Part shown: one piece after another, positions 46,361 through 54,945 of the stretch
How positions within the stretch are numbered: position 1 is the stretch's first letter
Layout of the letters: every line of letters begins with the position of its first letter
DNA from: an uncultured Geobacteraceae bacterium
Lineage (GTDB): Bacteria > Desulfobacterota > Desulfuromonadia > Geobacterales > Pseudopelobacteraceae
Direction of reading: 5' to 3'
Length of the DNA: 64,000 bases
NCBI GenBank assembly: GCA_903876875.1
Contig: CAIRBT010000016.1
Coordinates: forward strand, 1 to 64,000
Notes under the pieces: model-generated
What the model was told of the DNA's origin: nothing
Seen by the model: only the letters and a program-made list of their open reading frames with translations
The model's database searches: none
Position numbers and translations under genes: made by a program

Positions 46361-47671
46361 ATGTTTAAATCGCTTGTTTGTCGGGTACTCAGCTACTGTT
46401 TCCTTGGGGTGTTGGCAAGTGCCAGCACGGTTTGTGCTGCCTATCTCACCATTACTCCGGCCGGTGGCACTAAATACACCGTGCAAAGCCCCAACCTGGA
46501 CGGAGTGAGCGGAATATACTTCAATGTGCAGTATAATACGAACGTATTGTCCGGGCCAACGATGACAGCGGGAAGTGCCGTTGCCGGGGCCATATTTTCA
46601 GCTAACACCCAGGGGCCGGGTCTTATCCGTGTGGCGATTATCAACGGCAGCTCTTTTTCAGGCGGTGGTGTCGTTGCCACAATTTCATTCGCCACAAAAA
46701 CAGCTAACACCCCCCTCCCGGTTATCGTTTCACCCCAGATAATTAATGCAAACGGTACAGATATACTCACGACCGCAGAGAGTAGCGGTTCATCAAGTAC
46801 AACCGGAAACAGTGAAACAAGTCAAAACCCCACGGGTGGAAACCCGGAGAAAGGAGGGACCACTACAACCACGACAGGAACAGGTACCACATCTGCATCA
46901 ACCACCTATGCACCGGGTACCATCACCCTCCCCACCGATCTTCAGCGGAGTGACCCACCGCCGGTAACAGCACGGGTTGAGCCACCGCCTGCTGCTGAGC
47001 CGACCAAAAGCGAAGTCATCCCGTCACGGGGTACTGACTCCACCGCGACGCCGGAACAGGCTGCCGGTGAGCCAAAAGCGGAAGAGCCGCGTCAATCGGT
47101 GATCTATACCGGGATTGTTGATAAGTTCAAACTGGTGAAGGGAGCTAAAACACTGGAAGCACTGACCGCACTTTTCGCCACCGGACCAAGTCACCTCATC
47201 CGGCAGGAACCGGCCATTGTGCTCAGTAACGGTAAGGAGCATGCCACACTGACCATTGATTTACCGGAGCGGCTCACCACCTCACCCAACTTTTCCATGA
47301 CCGGTGGCAACCTGGTTTCATTCAAGCAGGACACTGTAAAAAAAGGTCGCTGGTCCGTTGTGGTTCTCCCTGAGGTAGGTGCTGTTGCCGCTTCCATAAC
47401 CGTGGTCGCCGGTGCCGATGATTACGAGGTACCCCTGACAGTAACCCCCGTCCTCACCACCAAACTGCCGTTAAATGAGCAGGGGTGGGAAACGTTCCAG
47501 CGGGAAGTGGGCACTCCCCAGTCGCCGCTCCACGACTTTAATGGCGATGGTATCCGCAACCATCTGGATGAGTTCATTTTTGTCGCCAACTATCTGGTAC
47601 AACTGAAAAAACCGGCTCCTCCGGCTGCTGCCCCGGAAAAGCCGGTCAAAACAAAAACCGATTATCGCTAA
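46361..47671 (+). CDS. Exported protein with cohesin-like and dockerin-like parts
   Basis: 436 residues from the ATG at 46361 (GAGGTG upstream). Signal peptide about 1-27, ending VCAA. Residues about 28-145 resemble a type I cohesin: SGIYFNVQYNTNVLSGPT, SANTQGPGLIRVAIINGSSFSGGGVVATISF. A Thr/Pro/Ser-rich linker (about 155-250) is followed by a domain of unknown type (about 260-390). Near the C-terminus DFNGDGIRNHLDEFIFVANYL is an EF-hand/dockerin-like calcium loop. Cohesin and dockerin modules in one chain could allow self-assembly. It lies upstream of the envelope and pilus genes. Function unknown; domain calls rest on motifs. Confidence 0.75.
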   Translation: MFKSLVCRVLSYCFLGVLASASTVCAAYLTITPAGGTKYTVQSPNLDGVSGIYFNVQYNTNVLSGPTMTAGSAVAGAIFSANTQGPGLIRVAIINGSSFSGGGVVATISFATKTANTPLPVIVSPQIINANGTDILTTAESSGSSSTTGNSETSQNPTGGNPEKGGTTTTTTGTGTTSASTTYAPGTITLPTDLQRSDPPPVTARVEPPPAAEPTKSEVIPSRGTDSTATPEQAAGEPKAEEPRQSVIYTGIVDKFKLVKGAKTLEALTALFATGPSHLIRQEPAIVLSNGKEHATLTIDLPERLTTSPNFSMTGGNLVSFKQDTVKKGRWSVVVLPEVGAVAASITVVAGADDYEVPLTVTPVLTTKLPLNEQGWETFQREVGTPQSPLHDFNGDGIRNHLDEFIFVANYLVQLKKPAPPAAAPEKPVKTKTDYR

Positions 47672-47730
47672 CCCGCCCTCTCCCTGCCCCCCTTTTTCAA
47701 GGGGGAATCAGGGGAGTATTAAGCCCCCAT
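47671..47730. repeat. C-tract inverted-repeat element, copy 3
   Basis: CCCGCCCTCTCCCTGCCCCC, then CTTTTTCAAGGGGGAATCAGGGGAG, then AAGCCCCC. Stem CCCCC/GGGGG around CTTTTTCAA. It begins at the stop codon of the gene on the left and ends at the stop of the converging one on the right, so it may act as their shared terminator. Confidence 0.6.
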
Positions 47731-48131
47731 CATGTGGCAGCGTTTTTCTTTATGATATCATTCTTCTGGGCTTCAATACGTTTGGCGACCTGCTCCATAA
47801 CCTTATCCGGCGACAATGCCGGTTTATGAGACAATTGCCCGGCAACAACCCGCTCCCCCTGAACGGGAGAAGCACCGACAGGTGCGTGATGGAGGGGGGC
47901 AACCGCATCCTGATACAGCAGCATGGTTGACAAAAAGTTTCTGAACATCCGGTAGCCGAGCCAGAGGCACAACATAAGCGGAACAATATCTTCCAGCCAG
48001 TAATCGGTACTCTGCTGACGCACCATCTCTCCAGCCAGTAGTCCCCCGAAGGAAATTAACAGTCCCACCCCGTTGCCGATTACCCGATACTCAATATCGT
48101 CAGCTATTTTAATTTCAGCCGTTTTCGCCAC
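47730..48131 (-). CDS. Small membrane protein, unknown
   Basis: 133 residues with a GTG start; the ribosome binding site is weak (AGGGTCC). Two hydrophobic segments, about 18-36 (VIGNGVGLLISFGGLLAGEM) and about 47-70 (IVPLMLCLWLGYRMFRNF), then a cytoplasmic-looking tail with VGASPVQGERVVAG and a basic, helical end (MEQVAKRIEAQKNDIIKKN). I do not recognise a family. It converges with the cohesin-like gene and diverges from the outer-membrane candidate. Confidence 0.65.
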   Translation of the reverse strand: MAKTAEIKIADDIEYRVIGNGVGLLISFGGLLAGEMVRQQSTDYWLEDIVPLMLCLWLGYRMFRNFLSTMLLYQDAVAPLHHAPVGASPVQGERVVAGQLSHKPALSPDKVMEQVAKRIEAQKNDIIKKNAAT

Positions 48132-48307
48132 ACAGGACCCTTGATAAAATCAGAATTGTGCCAATTTCCACCCTGTCATTCCTACCACGGTACTCACCAG
48201 TACGTTCTTTTATCCATCGGCAAAATGCCAGGTTTCTACAGGTCTATTATTGATAAATTGCGTACCCGAGTAATTATACCGTTATGTATCCACATTACAG
48301 AGGGTGA

Positions 48308-48336
48308 TTGACCAGCGGACGACGCTTTGCTACACT
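48308..48336 (+). promoter_or_regulatory. Promoter of the outer-membrane protein gene
   Basis: TTGACC (48308-48313), 17-base spacer, TACACT (48331-48336), about 28 bases before the ATG. Confidence 0.6.
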
Positions 48337-48364
48337 GTCATTAATAACTATAAAGGAGGTACCT

Positions 48365-49111
48365 ATGAAAAAGACCTTGGTAGGGGGAGTTCTCGTGGCG
48401 CTGGCACTGGCTGTTTCACCGGCACTGGCTGCAGATATCAAGTTTTCAACAACATCAATAATCGGACAGAATGATTTCAAAACCTTGAGCAAAGAGGCGG
48501 GTGCGCTGATCGGCTACAGAAATTTAGCACCGGCAGAACCGCTCGGACTGACCGGTTTTGATATCGGGGTGCAATTATCCGGCACCGGTATCGACAAAAA
48601 CAGTAGTGGCTGGAAAAATGCCTTTAATGGCACCGCCCCCTCACTCCTGGCAATTCCGAGCGTTCGGGCACGCAAGGGTCTGCCGTTCGGCATTGATATT
48701 GGTGGGCTCTATTCGTATGTCCCCGACAGTAATATCAAACTCTATGGGGGAGAGGTAAGTAAGGCGGTGCTTGATGGCGGGGTAGTTTCACCGGCAATCG
48801 GTGTCCGTGCCACCTATACAAAACTGACAGGCGTTGATGATCTTTCGCTGCAAACCTACGGCATTGACACGTCAATCAGCAAAGGTTTCCTGTTCCTCAC
48901 CCCCTATGCCGGGGCTGGTCTGCTCTGGATCAGCAGCGAAGCCAAGGGAGATTTGGCAAAGAACAGCAGTGTCACCCTGAAAAGCGACCAGACAATCCCC
49001 CGCTATTTTGCAGGAGTAAAAGCATCGCCCCTCCCCCTGCTGGGAATCACGGCAGAGGTTGAATATGCCGTACATCCCATCTACTCACTGAAGGCGGCGA
49101 TAAATTTTTGA
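48365..49111 (+). CDS. Probable outer-membrane beta-barrel protein
   Basis: 248 residues from the ATG at 48365, preceded by a textbook AAAGGAGGTACCT. Signal peptide about 1-22 ending ALAA. The mature part has alternating hydrophobic strands (GLTGFDIGVQLSG, FGIDIGGLYSYVP, SPAIGVRATYTKL, FLFLTPYAGAGLLW, ITAEVEYAV) and ends in Phe, as outer-membrane proteins often do. No named family recognised. It has its own promoter and a strong terminator, so it is a single-gene unit. Confidence 0.8.
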   Translation: MKKTLVGGVLVALALAVSPALAADIKFSTTSIIGQNDFKTLSKEAGALIGYRNLAPAEPLGLTGFDIGVQLSGTGIDKNSSGWKNAFNGTAPSLLAIPSVRARKGLPFGIDIGGLYSYVPDSNIKLYGGEVSKAVLDGGVVSPAIGVRATYTKLTGVDDLSLQTYGIDTSISKGFLFLTPYAGAGLLWISSEAKGDLAKNSSVTLKSDQTIPRYFAGVKASPLPLLGITAEVEYAVHPIYSLKAAINF

Positions 49112-49129
49112 TTGCAGGCTCAGTCCAAG

Positions 49130-49168
49130 CCCGAAGATGACACCTGTTGCGGCACCATCTTCGGGTTT
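49130..49168 (+). terminator. Terminator after the outer-membrane protein gene
   Basis: CCCGAAGATG (49130-49139) pairs with CATCTTCGGG (49156-49165), 10 perfect pairs, then TTTAAAA. It is probably bidirectional with the converging lipoprotein gene. Confidence 0.8.
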
Positions 49169-49186
49169 AAAAACAACAGCAATGGA

Positions 49187-49555
49187 TTACCTTGATTTTT
49201 GCGGTACGGCTGGAGGCTGTTGAACAACCGACGGGGGAGTCACAGTTGGTCTGTTCCTCAGTTGGGTTTCAGACGTGAGATTCTTCTTCGTGGCTATTTC
49301 CACAACACTGCCGGACAGCACGTACTTCAAGGTGCTGTCAACATAGAGCACCGATGGCTGTTTGTCGATGGCAACGACCACCTCGTAGACATCCTTGAAA
49401 GCACTTACCTTTTCCACCGAGCTGACGGCAAAATTTGGCGGCATGATCGGCTTCAGAGCTTCAGCAACCTTTTCCTTTGTGGGTACCGAACCACATCCGG
49501 TCAACATCCCTGCAATAATAACCGTTACTACGATATTCCATGACTTCATCATCAC
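49187..49555 (-). CDS. Lipoprotein consisting of a DsbC N-terminal-like domain
   Basis: About 122 residues. Start GTG (49555), or either of two following ATGs, after AAGGAG (49563-49568). Lipobox MLTGC at about 17-21. Residues about 30-90 resemble the DsbC/DsbG N-terminal dimerisation domain (PF10411): FAVSSVEKVSAFKDVYEVVV, then VLYVDSTLKYVLSG, then VVEIATKKNLT, matching the LYEVV...VLYVS.DGRYLL.GDLIDL..R.NLT pattern. The thioredoxin catalytic domain is absent; a Pro/Gln tail follows. It would be membrane-anchored in the periplasm. 32 bases after the giant lipoprotein's stop, on the same strand and probably co-transcribed with it. Confidence 0.75.
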   Translation of the reverse strand: MMMKSWNIVVTVIIAGMLTGCGSVPTKEKVAEALKPIMPPNFAVSSVEKVSAFKDVYEVVVAIDKQPSVLYVDSTLKYVLSGSVVEIATKKNLTSETQLRNRPTVTPPSVVQQPPAVPQKSR

Positions 49556-49587
49556 AGACTTTCTCCTTAGGGACTCGGAATTACTAA

Positions 49588-52500
49588 TTACAGAACCATC
49601 CTCTGCATGACACTGTTTTTACGCATGTAGAAACGACGAGCACCAAGTACTGCCATCATAAAGCCCGCTATCAAACCAAGCCGACCAAGTTTGACAACGA
49701 CAATTAACGGCGTTAACGCAAAACGGGTTAACAGACGCACCGTATCATGTTGCGCAATGTAATCGGCAATCGGCGGACTATACCGGTAATAAAACCTGAC
49801 AAATGCAGTGCCAGCCTTTGATTTCAGCAGCACGTCATCCCTGAAGTGACGCAGTACCATAACATGGGGATCAAGATAGCTACCATAGGCGGCAGTCGCA
49901 ATAAAACAGCCACTGCCACTACTGGTTGCAGGTGGTGGGTTGTTGTTAATGACCGTGCTGCTTTCACCACCACTGGAATTTGCAGCAATCGAAATACTCA
50001 ACTCTTGGAGAACCGTCTTACCACCTTTGTCTGTTGCAGACGCACGAAAGGTCACATCACCTGCCACAGTCGGCACACCACTGATCACACCGGAAAGGGC
50101 ATCAAGATAGAGACCGGTGGGGAGTGTTCCCGAGGAGAGTGCCCACACAACAGATCCGGTACCACCAGTAGAATGAAGTGTCTTACTATAAACCGTATTA
50201 ACCAGACCACTTGCCAAAGAGCTTGTTGTAATCAACAATGGAGGATTGATAACGACCGTAAACTGTCTGCTATCGGCAGAATTACTACCGTCGGTCGCCG
50301 TCAGGGTGAAGGTAAAGGTGCCGGTGGTCGTTGGGATACCGGTCAGAGTACCGGTGGCAGCATTGAGTGTTACGCCAGGGAGTGGCAGCAGGGTACCAAC
50401 ACCGCTTCCGGCGGTTATTGACCAGGTATAAACACCGGTACCACCCGTTGCAGCCACCGTCTGACTGTACGCCGACGTCGAATTCACCGTCCAGAGGCCC
50501 ATTGATTCGGTGGTAACACTAACCGGTGTACTGACCGCTATGCTGTACGTTTTTTGCACGACTGTCCCATTAACATCCTGTACCTGCATAATAAAAGTAT
50601 AGTTTCCGGCAACTGTGGGCGTACCGGATATGACACCCGTGTTGGCGTTAAGTGCCATGCCGAGCGGCAGTGCGCCATTGGCCACTGACCAGATATACGG
50701 TGCGATGCCACCGGAGTTGGTCGTAAAGGTGAATGAGTACGGTAAATTGGCTATTTCCGCTCCGGGGATCGTGTCACCATCAATATCGAGAGCTGCGTTT
50801 GTTGTGATTGCAAGTAACTTCGTGCAGGAGGCCCCTGTAGCATCCGTAACAGTAACTTCGATCGGGTAGTTTTCCTTTGTTGTCGGAATACCGCTGATAA
50901 CACCACTCCCGGTGTTAAAGGTCAGTCCCGGCGGCAAACCACCACTGAGCGACCAGCTGATCGGCAATGTGCCACCGGTCATGGTCAATGTCTGGGTATA
51001 GGGGAGACCGACGACACCATTTATCAGGCTGGTTGTCAGAATCGTTGGTGCCGGATTTATGGTTATACTGAGGGTGGCTTGAGCTGTCTGCGGCGTTCCG
51101 CTCCCATCGGCAGCACGGGCGGTGAACGAGTAGACACCGCTTCCCGTCGCCTTGCCCCCCAGAACACCGGTTGCCGAGTTGTGCGTTATTCCGGGAGGCA
51201 GCGCACCTGAAACAATCGACCAGGTATAAGGTAATGCACTACCAACTGCCGTTAGTGTATGAAGTGGAGACAACACATAATCAACCCCTTGGGTCCAGGG
51301 ACTGAGGGTGGTTGAGGTAACACTGACCACACCAACATTCATGGCAAACGTGCGGGAGGCGGTGGCAACCGGTGAGTTGCTGTCGGTGACGGTAACAATG
51401 ACCGTATAGGAACCGGCAAGCGGATTATTGCCCGATATAACACCGGTCGATGAATTGATTGTCAAAGCGGCAGGCAGTCCACTGGCACTCCATTTATAGG
51501 AGTAGACACCACCCGCAGCAACAACCTGATAGGAATATGCCCCCGTGGTGCCCGCATCCGGCAGGCCAACCGTGGTAATACTCAGCGGATTGACACCAAA
51601 CCCGCTGCCGCTCAGATAGAGCGTGGTATTGCCGCCATTGGAAACAATAGAGGTATAGAAACTGCTGCCGGAACCGGTCGTATAGGAACCTGCCGCCATT
51701 GGGCTGAAACGAACCGTCATGTTATAGACCGTTCCCGGATTTATGGCAACCGGCATAGGTGTAACAAAAGAGAAGGGTGCATCGGGGCTGCTCATGGAAC
51801 CAATCGTCAGCACGGTGTTGCCATTATTCTGCAGCTGGATGGTTTTATCCAGATAGCTCCCCACAGGGACACTACCAAAATCGAGGGCACCGTTGAGAAT
51901 GGGGCTACCGGTACCATCGGCAACGACCAACTGGGGCAGCTGGGAATACTGGAGCAGCTGACCTGAAATAGTGGACTTTACCGGATTGACACCATTGGTA
52001 AAAATAATCAGAAAATCACGGAAAGTGACATCACCAAAGGCAACCGCAGGTGCCAACTGATTACCCTGATCCACGTTGATCGGCACATTACCACCGGACA
52101 GATTACCTTGGGGATCGATAAATTGACCGTAAATATCGATATTGGAAATATTGGCACTCTGGTTACGGGCATCCTCCCAGGCAATCAGGTGGCGTTGATT
52201 CACCGTATCAAAGGCAGCCGCCGGAGAGGTCTGATCACCGGTTGCTTTGGCAACGGTGATCAAGCTTCCATACATGACAAAGTTTGACAAATCAAAGAGT
52301 TGGGCACTGATATCTTTGCCGGTGGTGGCAACCGTCGCCGAGTTTTGTTCTTCCCAGGCTAGCAACAGCCGTTTGGAGATCGGGTCGATAGAGTATGTTG
52401 GTGAAAACGCCGAAATACCAAGAAGAGTATCGTTATAGACACCATTGATCAACCTGCGGAGCACAACTTTCTGAGCAGTTTTGGTACCGGCAGTAAACAA

Positions 52501-54228
52501 GGTGCTGTAGGTGCAAACTCCCACGTTATTCATTGCATATTTAATTTTCAAAGTTTCGCTACTCTGGGTACCGCTCCAGAGCATGAAAGATTCACCATCC
52601 AGCGGATTATACGCCACCTTGGGACTCGATTCGTCCTGATTGATACTCCAGACTACCGTGATGGTACCGGCACCATCATCAATATTGGCAGTCATTCCCG
52701 CTTCCGAATATCCCTGTACGGAATCCAGGACACCACTGTCCGAAACGTGCCGATAGGCAACCAGACTCGCTCCGACATGATCCGATGGCGAGAAGGGAAT
52801 GGGGCCATAACTATTGGGGCAGCCGGCACCGACAACCGGGCCGTACAGATTCTTCAGCGGCGTATAAGTTACCGTAACAGTTGGGTTGCTGCCGATCAAC
52901 GTGGAATCGGCATTTAGTATGGCCACCAATGTAGTGCCGTTAATCGTGATAGTGAAATCAGTCGTACGATCCACCTTGAAACCATCAATGATCTTAATAC
53001 TATATGGAAGAGTATTGGCCTGACTATAGACGTTACTGATCACAACGGGAGAGCCGGCCTGCCATAACGGAGCATCCCATGTAACAGTGCTTTTTTTGAA
53101 GGAAGTCCAATAGGCCGTGGGCATTCCGATCAGATTGGAACCGGCCAGTAAAGCGACATTGACATTATCACCGTTAAGTACCTGCTGGGTGGCTGTGGCA
53201 GCTATGACACGACCTGACTCCGTGTACAGATACACAAGAGCGAGGCTTGACTGAGCAACAGTAGGCGTAATGGGAAAACTGTCATTGGCAGCAAAGGTAG
53301 TAACTGAGTTGTTCATCCCGGTACTGGTTTTACTGGAATCCGCGTAGGTGACAGTCAGGTTCCCTTGTGTACCGATTACATTTGAAGATGCATTAATAGT
53401 GAGCACACTTACGGTATTCGCAGCAGTGGGGGTTGCAGGTGAGACGGTATAATTCGTTAAGGGCGTACCATCAGGCAGGGTAACGCTGACGATAGCATTG
53501 GCAGCACTGATCGTTTTTGAATAGCCTGTTTTCCATGTCGGGGTGGTGCTGTAGGTCACCGGTGCAGCGGCGGGATAATCAACCGTATCATAACTACTGG
53601 TACCAAGCCAGCCGACGGTAAATTTATTGATAAAATTATTGTACGTAACATCCGGTTCTATTTGGGAAGTATCGGCCACGGCACGATGCTCTGATATTAC
53701 GAAAGGAACACCAGCTGGTGTACCTTGGTAATCGACGAACCGTCCATAAATTTGGCTATAGCCGGCAGAGGTATCGGCATAAACCACAAGATATTCGCCT
53801 ACGGCGTTACCACCACTCACAAAGCTATCATCAAAGGCGACCTTTGGCTGCCATTGATTACCGGTGCCGCTGGCAATGGGAAACGGAGTACCACACGCCG
53901 GTAGGGTTGCTTGTAACCCGGCTTTTGCTGTCGAACCATCACAGAGTGTACCCCAAACATCCCCATCACCAGAACGATAGTCGGTCCAAACCGAAAGATA
54001 GGTGGTGTGAATATGATCATACGCAATGGCTGGCTGGTTTTGGTTATCAGCATTCAAACCAGAAGAATCTATTGGTATTTCGTTACCAGCCACCCCCCCA
54101 AAAGTCGAATTAACCTGTTTTTTGGTGGCTCCGTCGTGAGCGGTACCGGCACCTGACCCGGAACAGCCAAAAATTACTCCCGTCGCAAGTATCACTATGA
54201 GCAGCGAAAAGAATTTCTCAAATTTCAT
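49588..54228 (-). CDS. Giant surface lipoprotein with Ig-like repeats and CFI-box C-terminal anchor
   Basis: 1546 residues. Signal peptide with lipobox GVIFGC (Cys22). N-terminal half (about 45-800) has propeller-like repeats such as PAIAYD...[17 protein letters not shown] and [10 protein letters not shown]. About 810-910 resembles an ASH/choice-of-anchor-D domain ([20 protein letters not shown]). About 915-1425 holds roughly six He_PIG-type Ig repeats with the mark LPPGL.....GVISGIPT. The C-terminal 106 residues open [20 protein letters not shown] and go on to [14 protein letters not shown], the CFI-box-CTERM pattern, with a TM segment and basic end. Similar proteins are large secreted or surface proteins, often near pilus genes. 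Ligand unknown. Confidence 0.85.
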   Translation of the reverse strand: MKFEKFFSLLIVILATGVIFGCSGSGAGTAHDGATKKQVNSTFGGVAGNEIPIDSSGLNADNQNQPAIAYDHIHTTYLSVWTDYRSGDGDVWGTLCDGSTAKAGLQATLPACGTPFPIASGTGNQWQPKVAFDDSFVSGGNAVGEYLVVYADTSAGYSQIYGRFVDYQGTPAGVPFVISEHRAVADTSQIEPDVTYNNFINKFTVGWLGTSSYDTVDYPAAAPVTYSTTPTWKTGYSKTISAANAIVSVTLPDGTPLTNYTVSPATPTAANTVSVLTINASSNVIGTQGNLTVTYADSSKTSTGMNNSVTTFAANDSFPITPTVAQSSLALVYLYTESGRVIAATATQQVLNGDNVNVALLAGSNLIGMPTAYWTSFKKSTVTWDAPLWQAGSPVVISNVYSQANTLPYSIKIIDGFKVDRTTDFTITINGTTLVAILNADSTLIGSNPTVTVTYTPLKNLYGPVVGAGCPNSYGPIPFSPSDHVGASLVAYRHVSDSGVLDSVQGYSEAGMTANIDDGAGTITVVWSINQDESSPKVAYNPLDGESFMLWSGTQSSETLKIKYAMNNVGVCTYSTLFTAGTKTAQKVVLRRLINGVYNDTLLGISAFSPTYSIDPISKRLLLAWEEQNSATVATTGKDISAQLFDLSNFVMYGSLITVAKATGDQTSPAAAFDTVNQRHLIAWEDARNQSANISNIDIYGQFIDPQGNLSGGNVPINVDQGNQLAPAVAFGDVTFRDFLIIFTNGVNPVKSTISGQLLQYSQLPQLVVADGTGSPILNGALDFGSVPVGSYLDKTIQLQNNGNTVLTIGSMSSPDAPFSFVTPMPVAINPGTVYNMTVRFSPMAAGSYTTGSGSSFYTSIVSNGGNTTLYLSGSGFGVNPLSITTVGLPDAGTTGAYSYQVVAAGGVYSYKWSASGLPAALTINSSTGVISGNNPLAGSYTVIVTVTDSNSPVATASRTFAMNVGVVSVTSTTLSPWTQGVDYVLSPLHTLTAVGSALPYTWSIVSGALPPGITHNSATGVLGGKATGSGVYSFTARAADGSGTPQTAQATLSITINPAPTILTTSLINGVVGLPYTQTLTMTGGTLPISWSLSGGLPPGLTFNTGSGVISGIPTTKENYPIEVTVTDATGASCTKLLAITTNAALDIDGDTIPGAEIANLPYSFTFTTNSGGIAPYIWSVANGALPLGMALNANTGVISGTPTVAGNYTFIMQVQDVNGTVVQKTYSIAVSTPVSVTTESMGLWTVNSTSAYSQTVAATGGTGVYTWSITAGSGVGTLLPLPGVTLNAATGTLTGIPTTTGTFTFTLTATDGSNSADSRQFTVVINPPLLITTSSLASGLVNTVYSKTLHSTGGTGSVVWALSSGTLPTGLYLDALSGVISGVPTVAGDVTFRASATDKGGKTVLQELSISIAANSSGGESSTVINNNPPPATSSGSGCFIATAAYGSYLDPHVMVLRHFRDDVLLKSKAGTAFVRFYYRYSPPIADYIAQHDTVRLLTRFALTPLIVVVKLGRLGLIAGFMMAVLGARRFYMRKNSVMQRMVL

Positions 54229-54304
54229 GTATGTATCTCCTCTTTGCTACCCCCCTGTTTATACAGTGGATCGGGGATAAAACGCTGTAACGACCAACCT
54301 TGGT

Positions 54305-54901
54305 TCATTTATCAATATAATCAGCAATATTCACACGCAGTGCTGTTGAAACCGCTCCCGTTTTTCCCGTGCCAATTTCAATCAAATTGAGGGTAATCGT
54401 CGCATTGTAACGATAGTAAGTAGAAGTATTGTCTAAATAGGTGCCGAGCCATTGTTTGAGATTTTGTGATACCATCTCTATCGGCACCACGACAGATCCG
54501 GCAGAGGGTATATTTGTTCCAATTGACTGATATTGTGTTGGAATTGCTCGTGAGGCGGAGTCTGCAGTTGAAAAAGTCACTGTTGCCGAATCTATTCGTA
54601 CGGGAAGCGGAGCAGTGGAATTACTGCCACTGCTCGCAGTATACGCCGAGGACTGAACGGTAAGATTCACCACATCTGCCGCAGGAGTGGTCGTCCAACC
54701 GGTCCACTTTGTTGACTTGGCACCTGAGGAGTAATTGATCCAGGTTGCAACATCAGAATTAATAATCCCGGAGGATGGTGTAGCAGTGATATATGATGTA
54801 GCCAACAGAGCTGCGCCCCCCCCCACATCACTACCACAACCGGCCAATGAAGCAGCACAAAGGAACAAGCTCACGACCATTGCCAACCATTGTCTGTACA
54901 T
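54305..54901 (-). CDS. Small lipoprotein, unknown
   Basis: 198 residues from the ATG at 54901 (AGGAG upstream). Lipobox SLAGC at about 17-21, then GGGAAL and a Ser/Thr-rich beta-type body with repeated SSA, TWIN and TTP motifs. No TM other than the signal. I recognise no family. It lies between the giant lipoprotein and pilQ on the same strand, so it is probably part of the pilus/surface operon; a role in pilus or surface display is only contextual. Confidence 0.8.
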   Translation of the reverse strand: MYRQWLAMVVSLFLCAASLAGCGSDVGGGAALLATSYITATPSSGIINSDVATWINYSSGAKSTKWTGWTTTPAADVVNLTVQSSAYTASSGSNSTAPLPVRIDSATVTFSTADSASRAIPTQYQSIGTNIPSAGSVVVPIEMVSQNLKQWLGTYLDNTSTYYRYNATITLNLIEIGTGKTGAVSTALRVNIADYIDK

Positions 54902-54921
54902 AATATTACTCCTGTTCACCC

Positions 54922-54941
54922 GTACCAGCCGTCCCTGGTAC
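54922..54941. repeat. Hairpin between pilQ and the small lipoprotein gene
   Basis: GTACCAG (54922-54928) pairs with CTGGTAC (54935-54941). No U-run follows on the minus strand, so it is more likely an mRNA-stability or attenuation hairpin than a terminator. Confidence 0.4.
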
Positions 54942-54945
54942 CATC

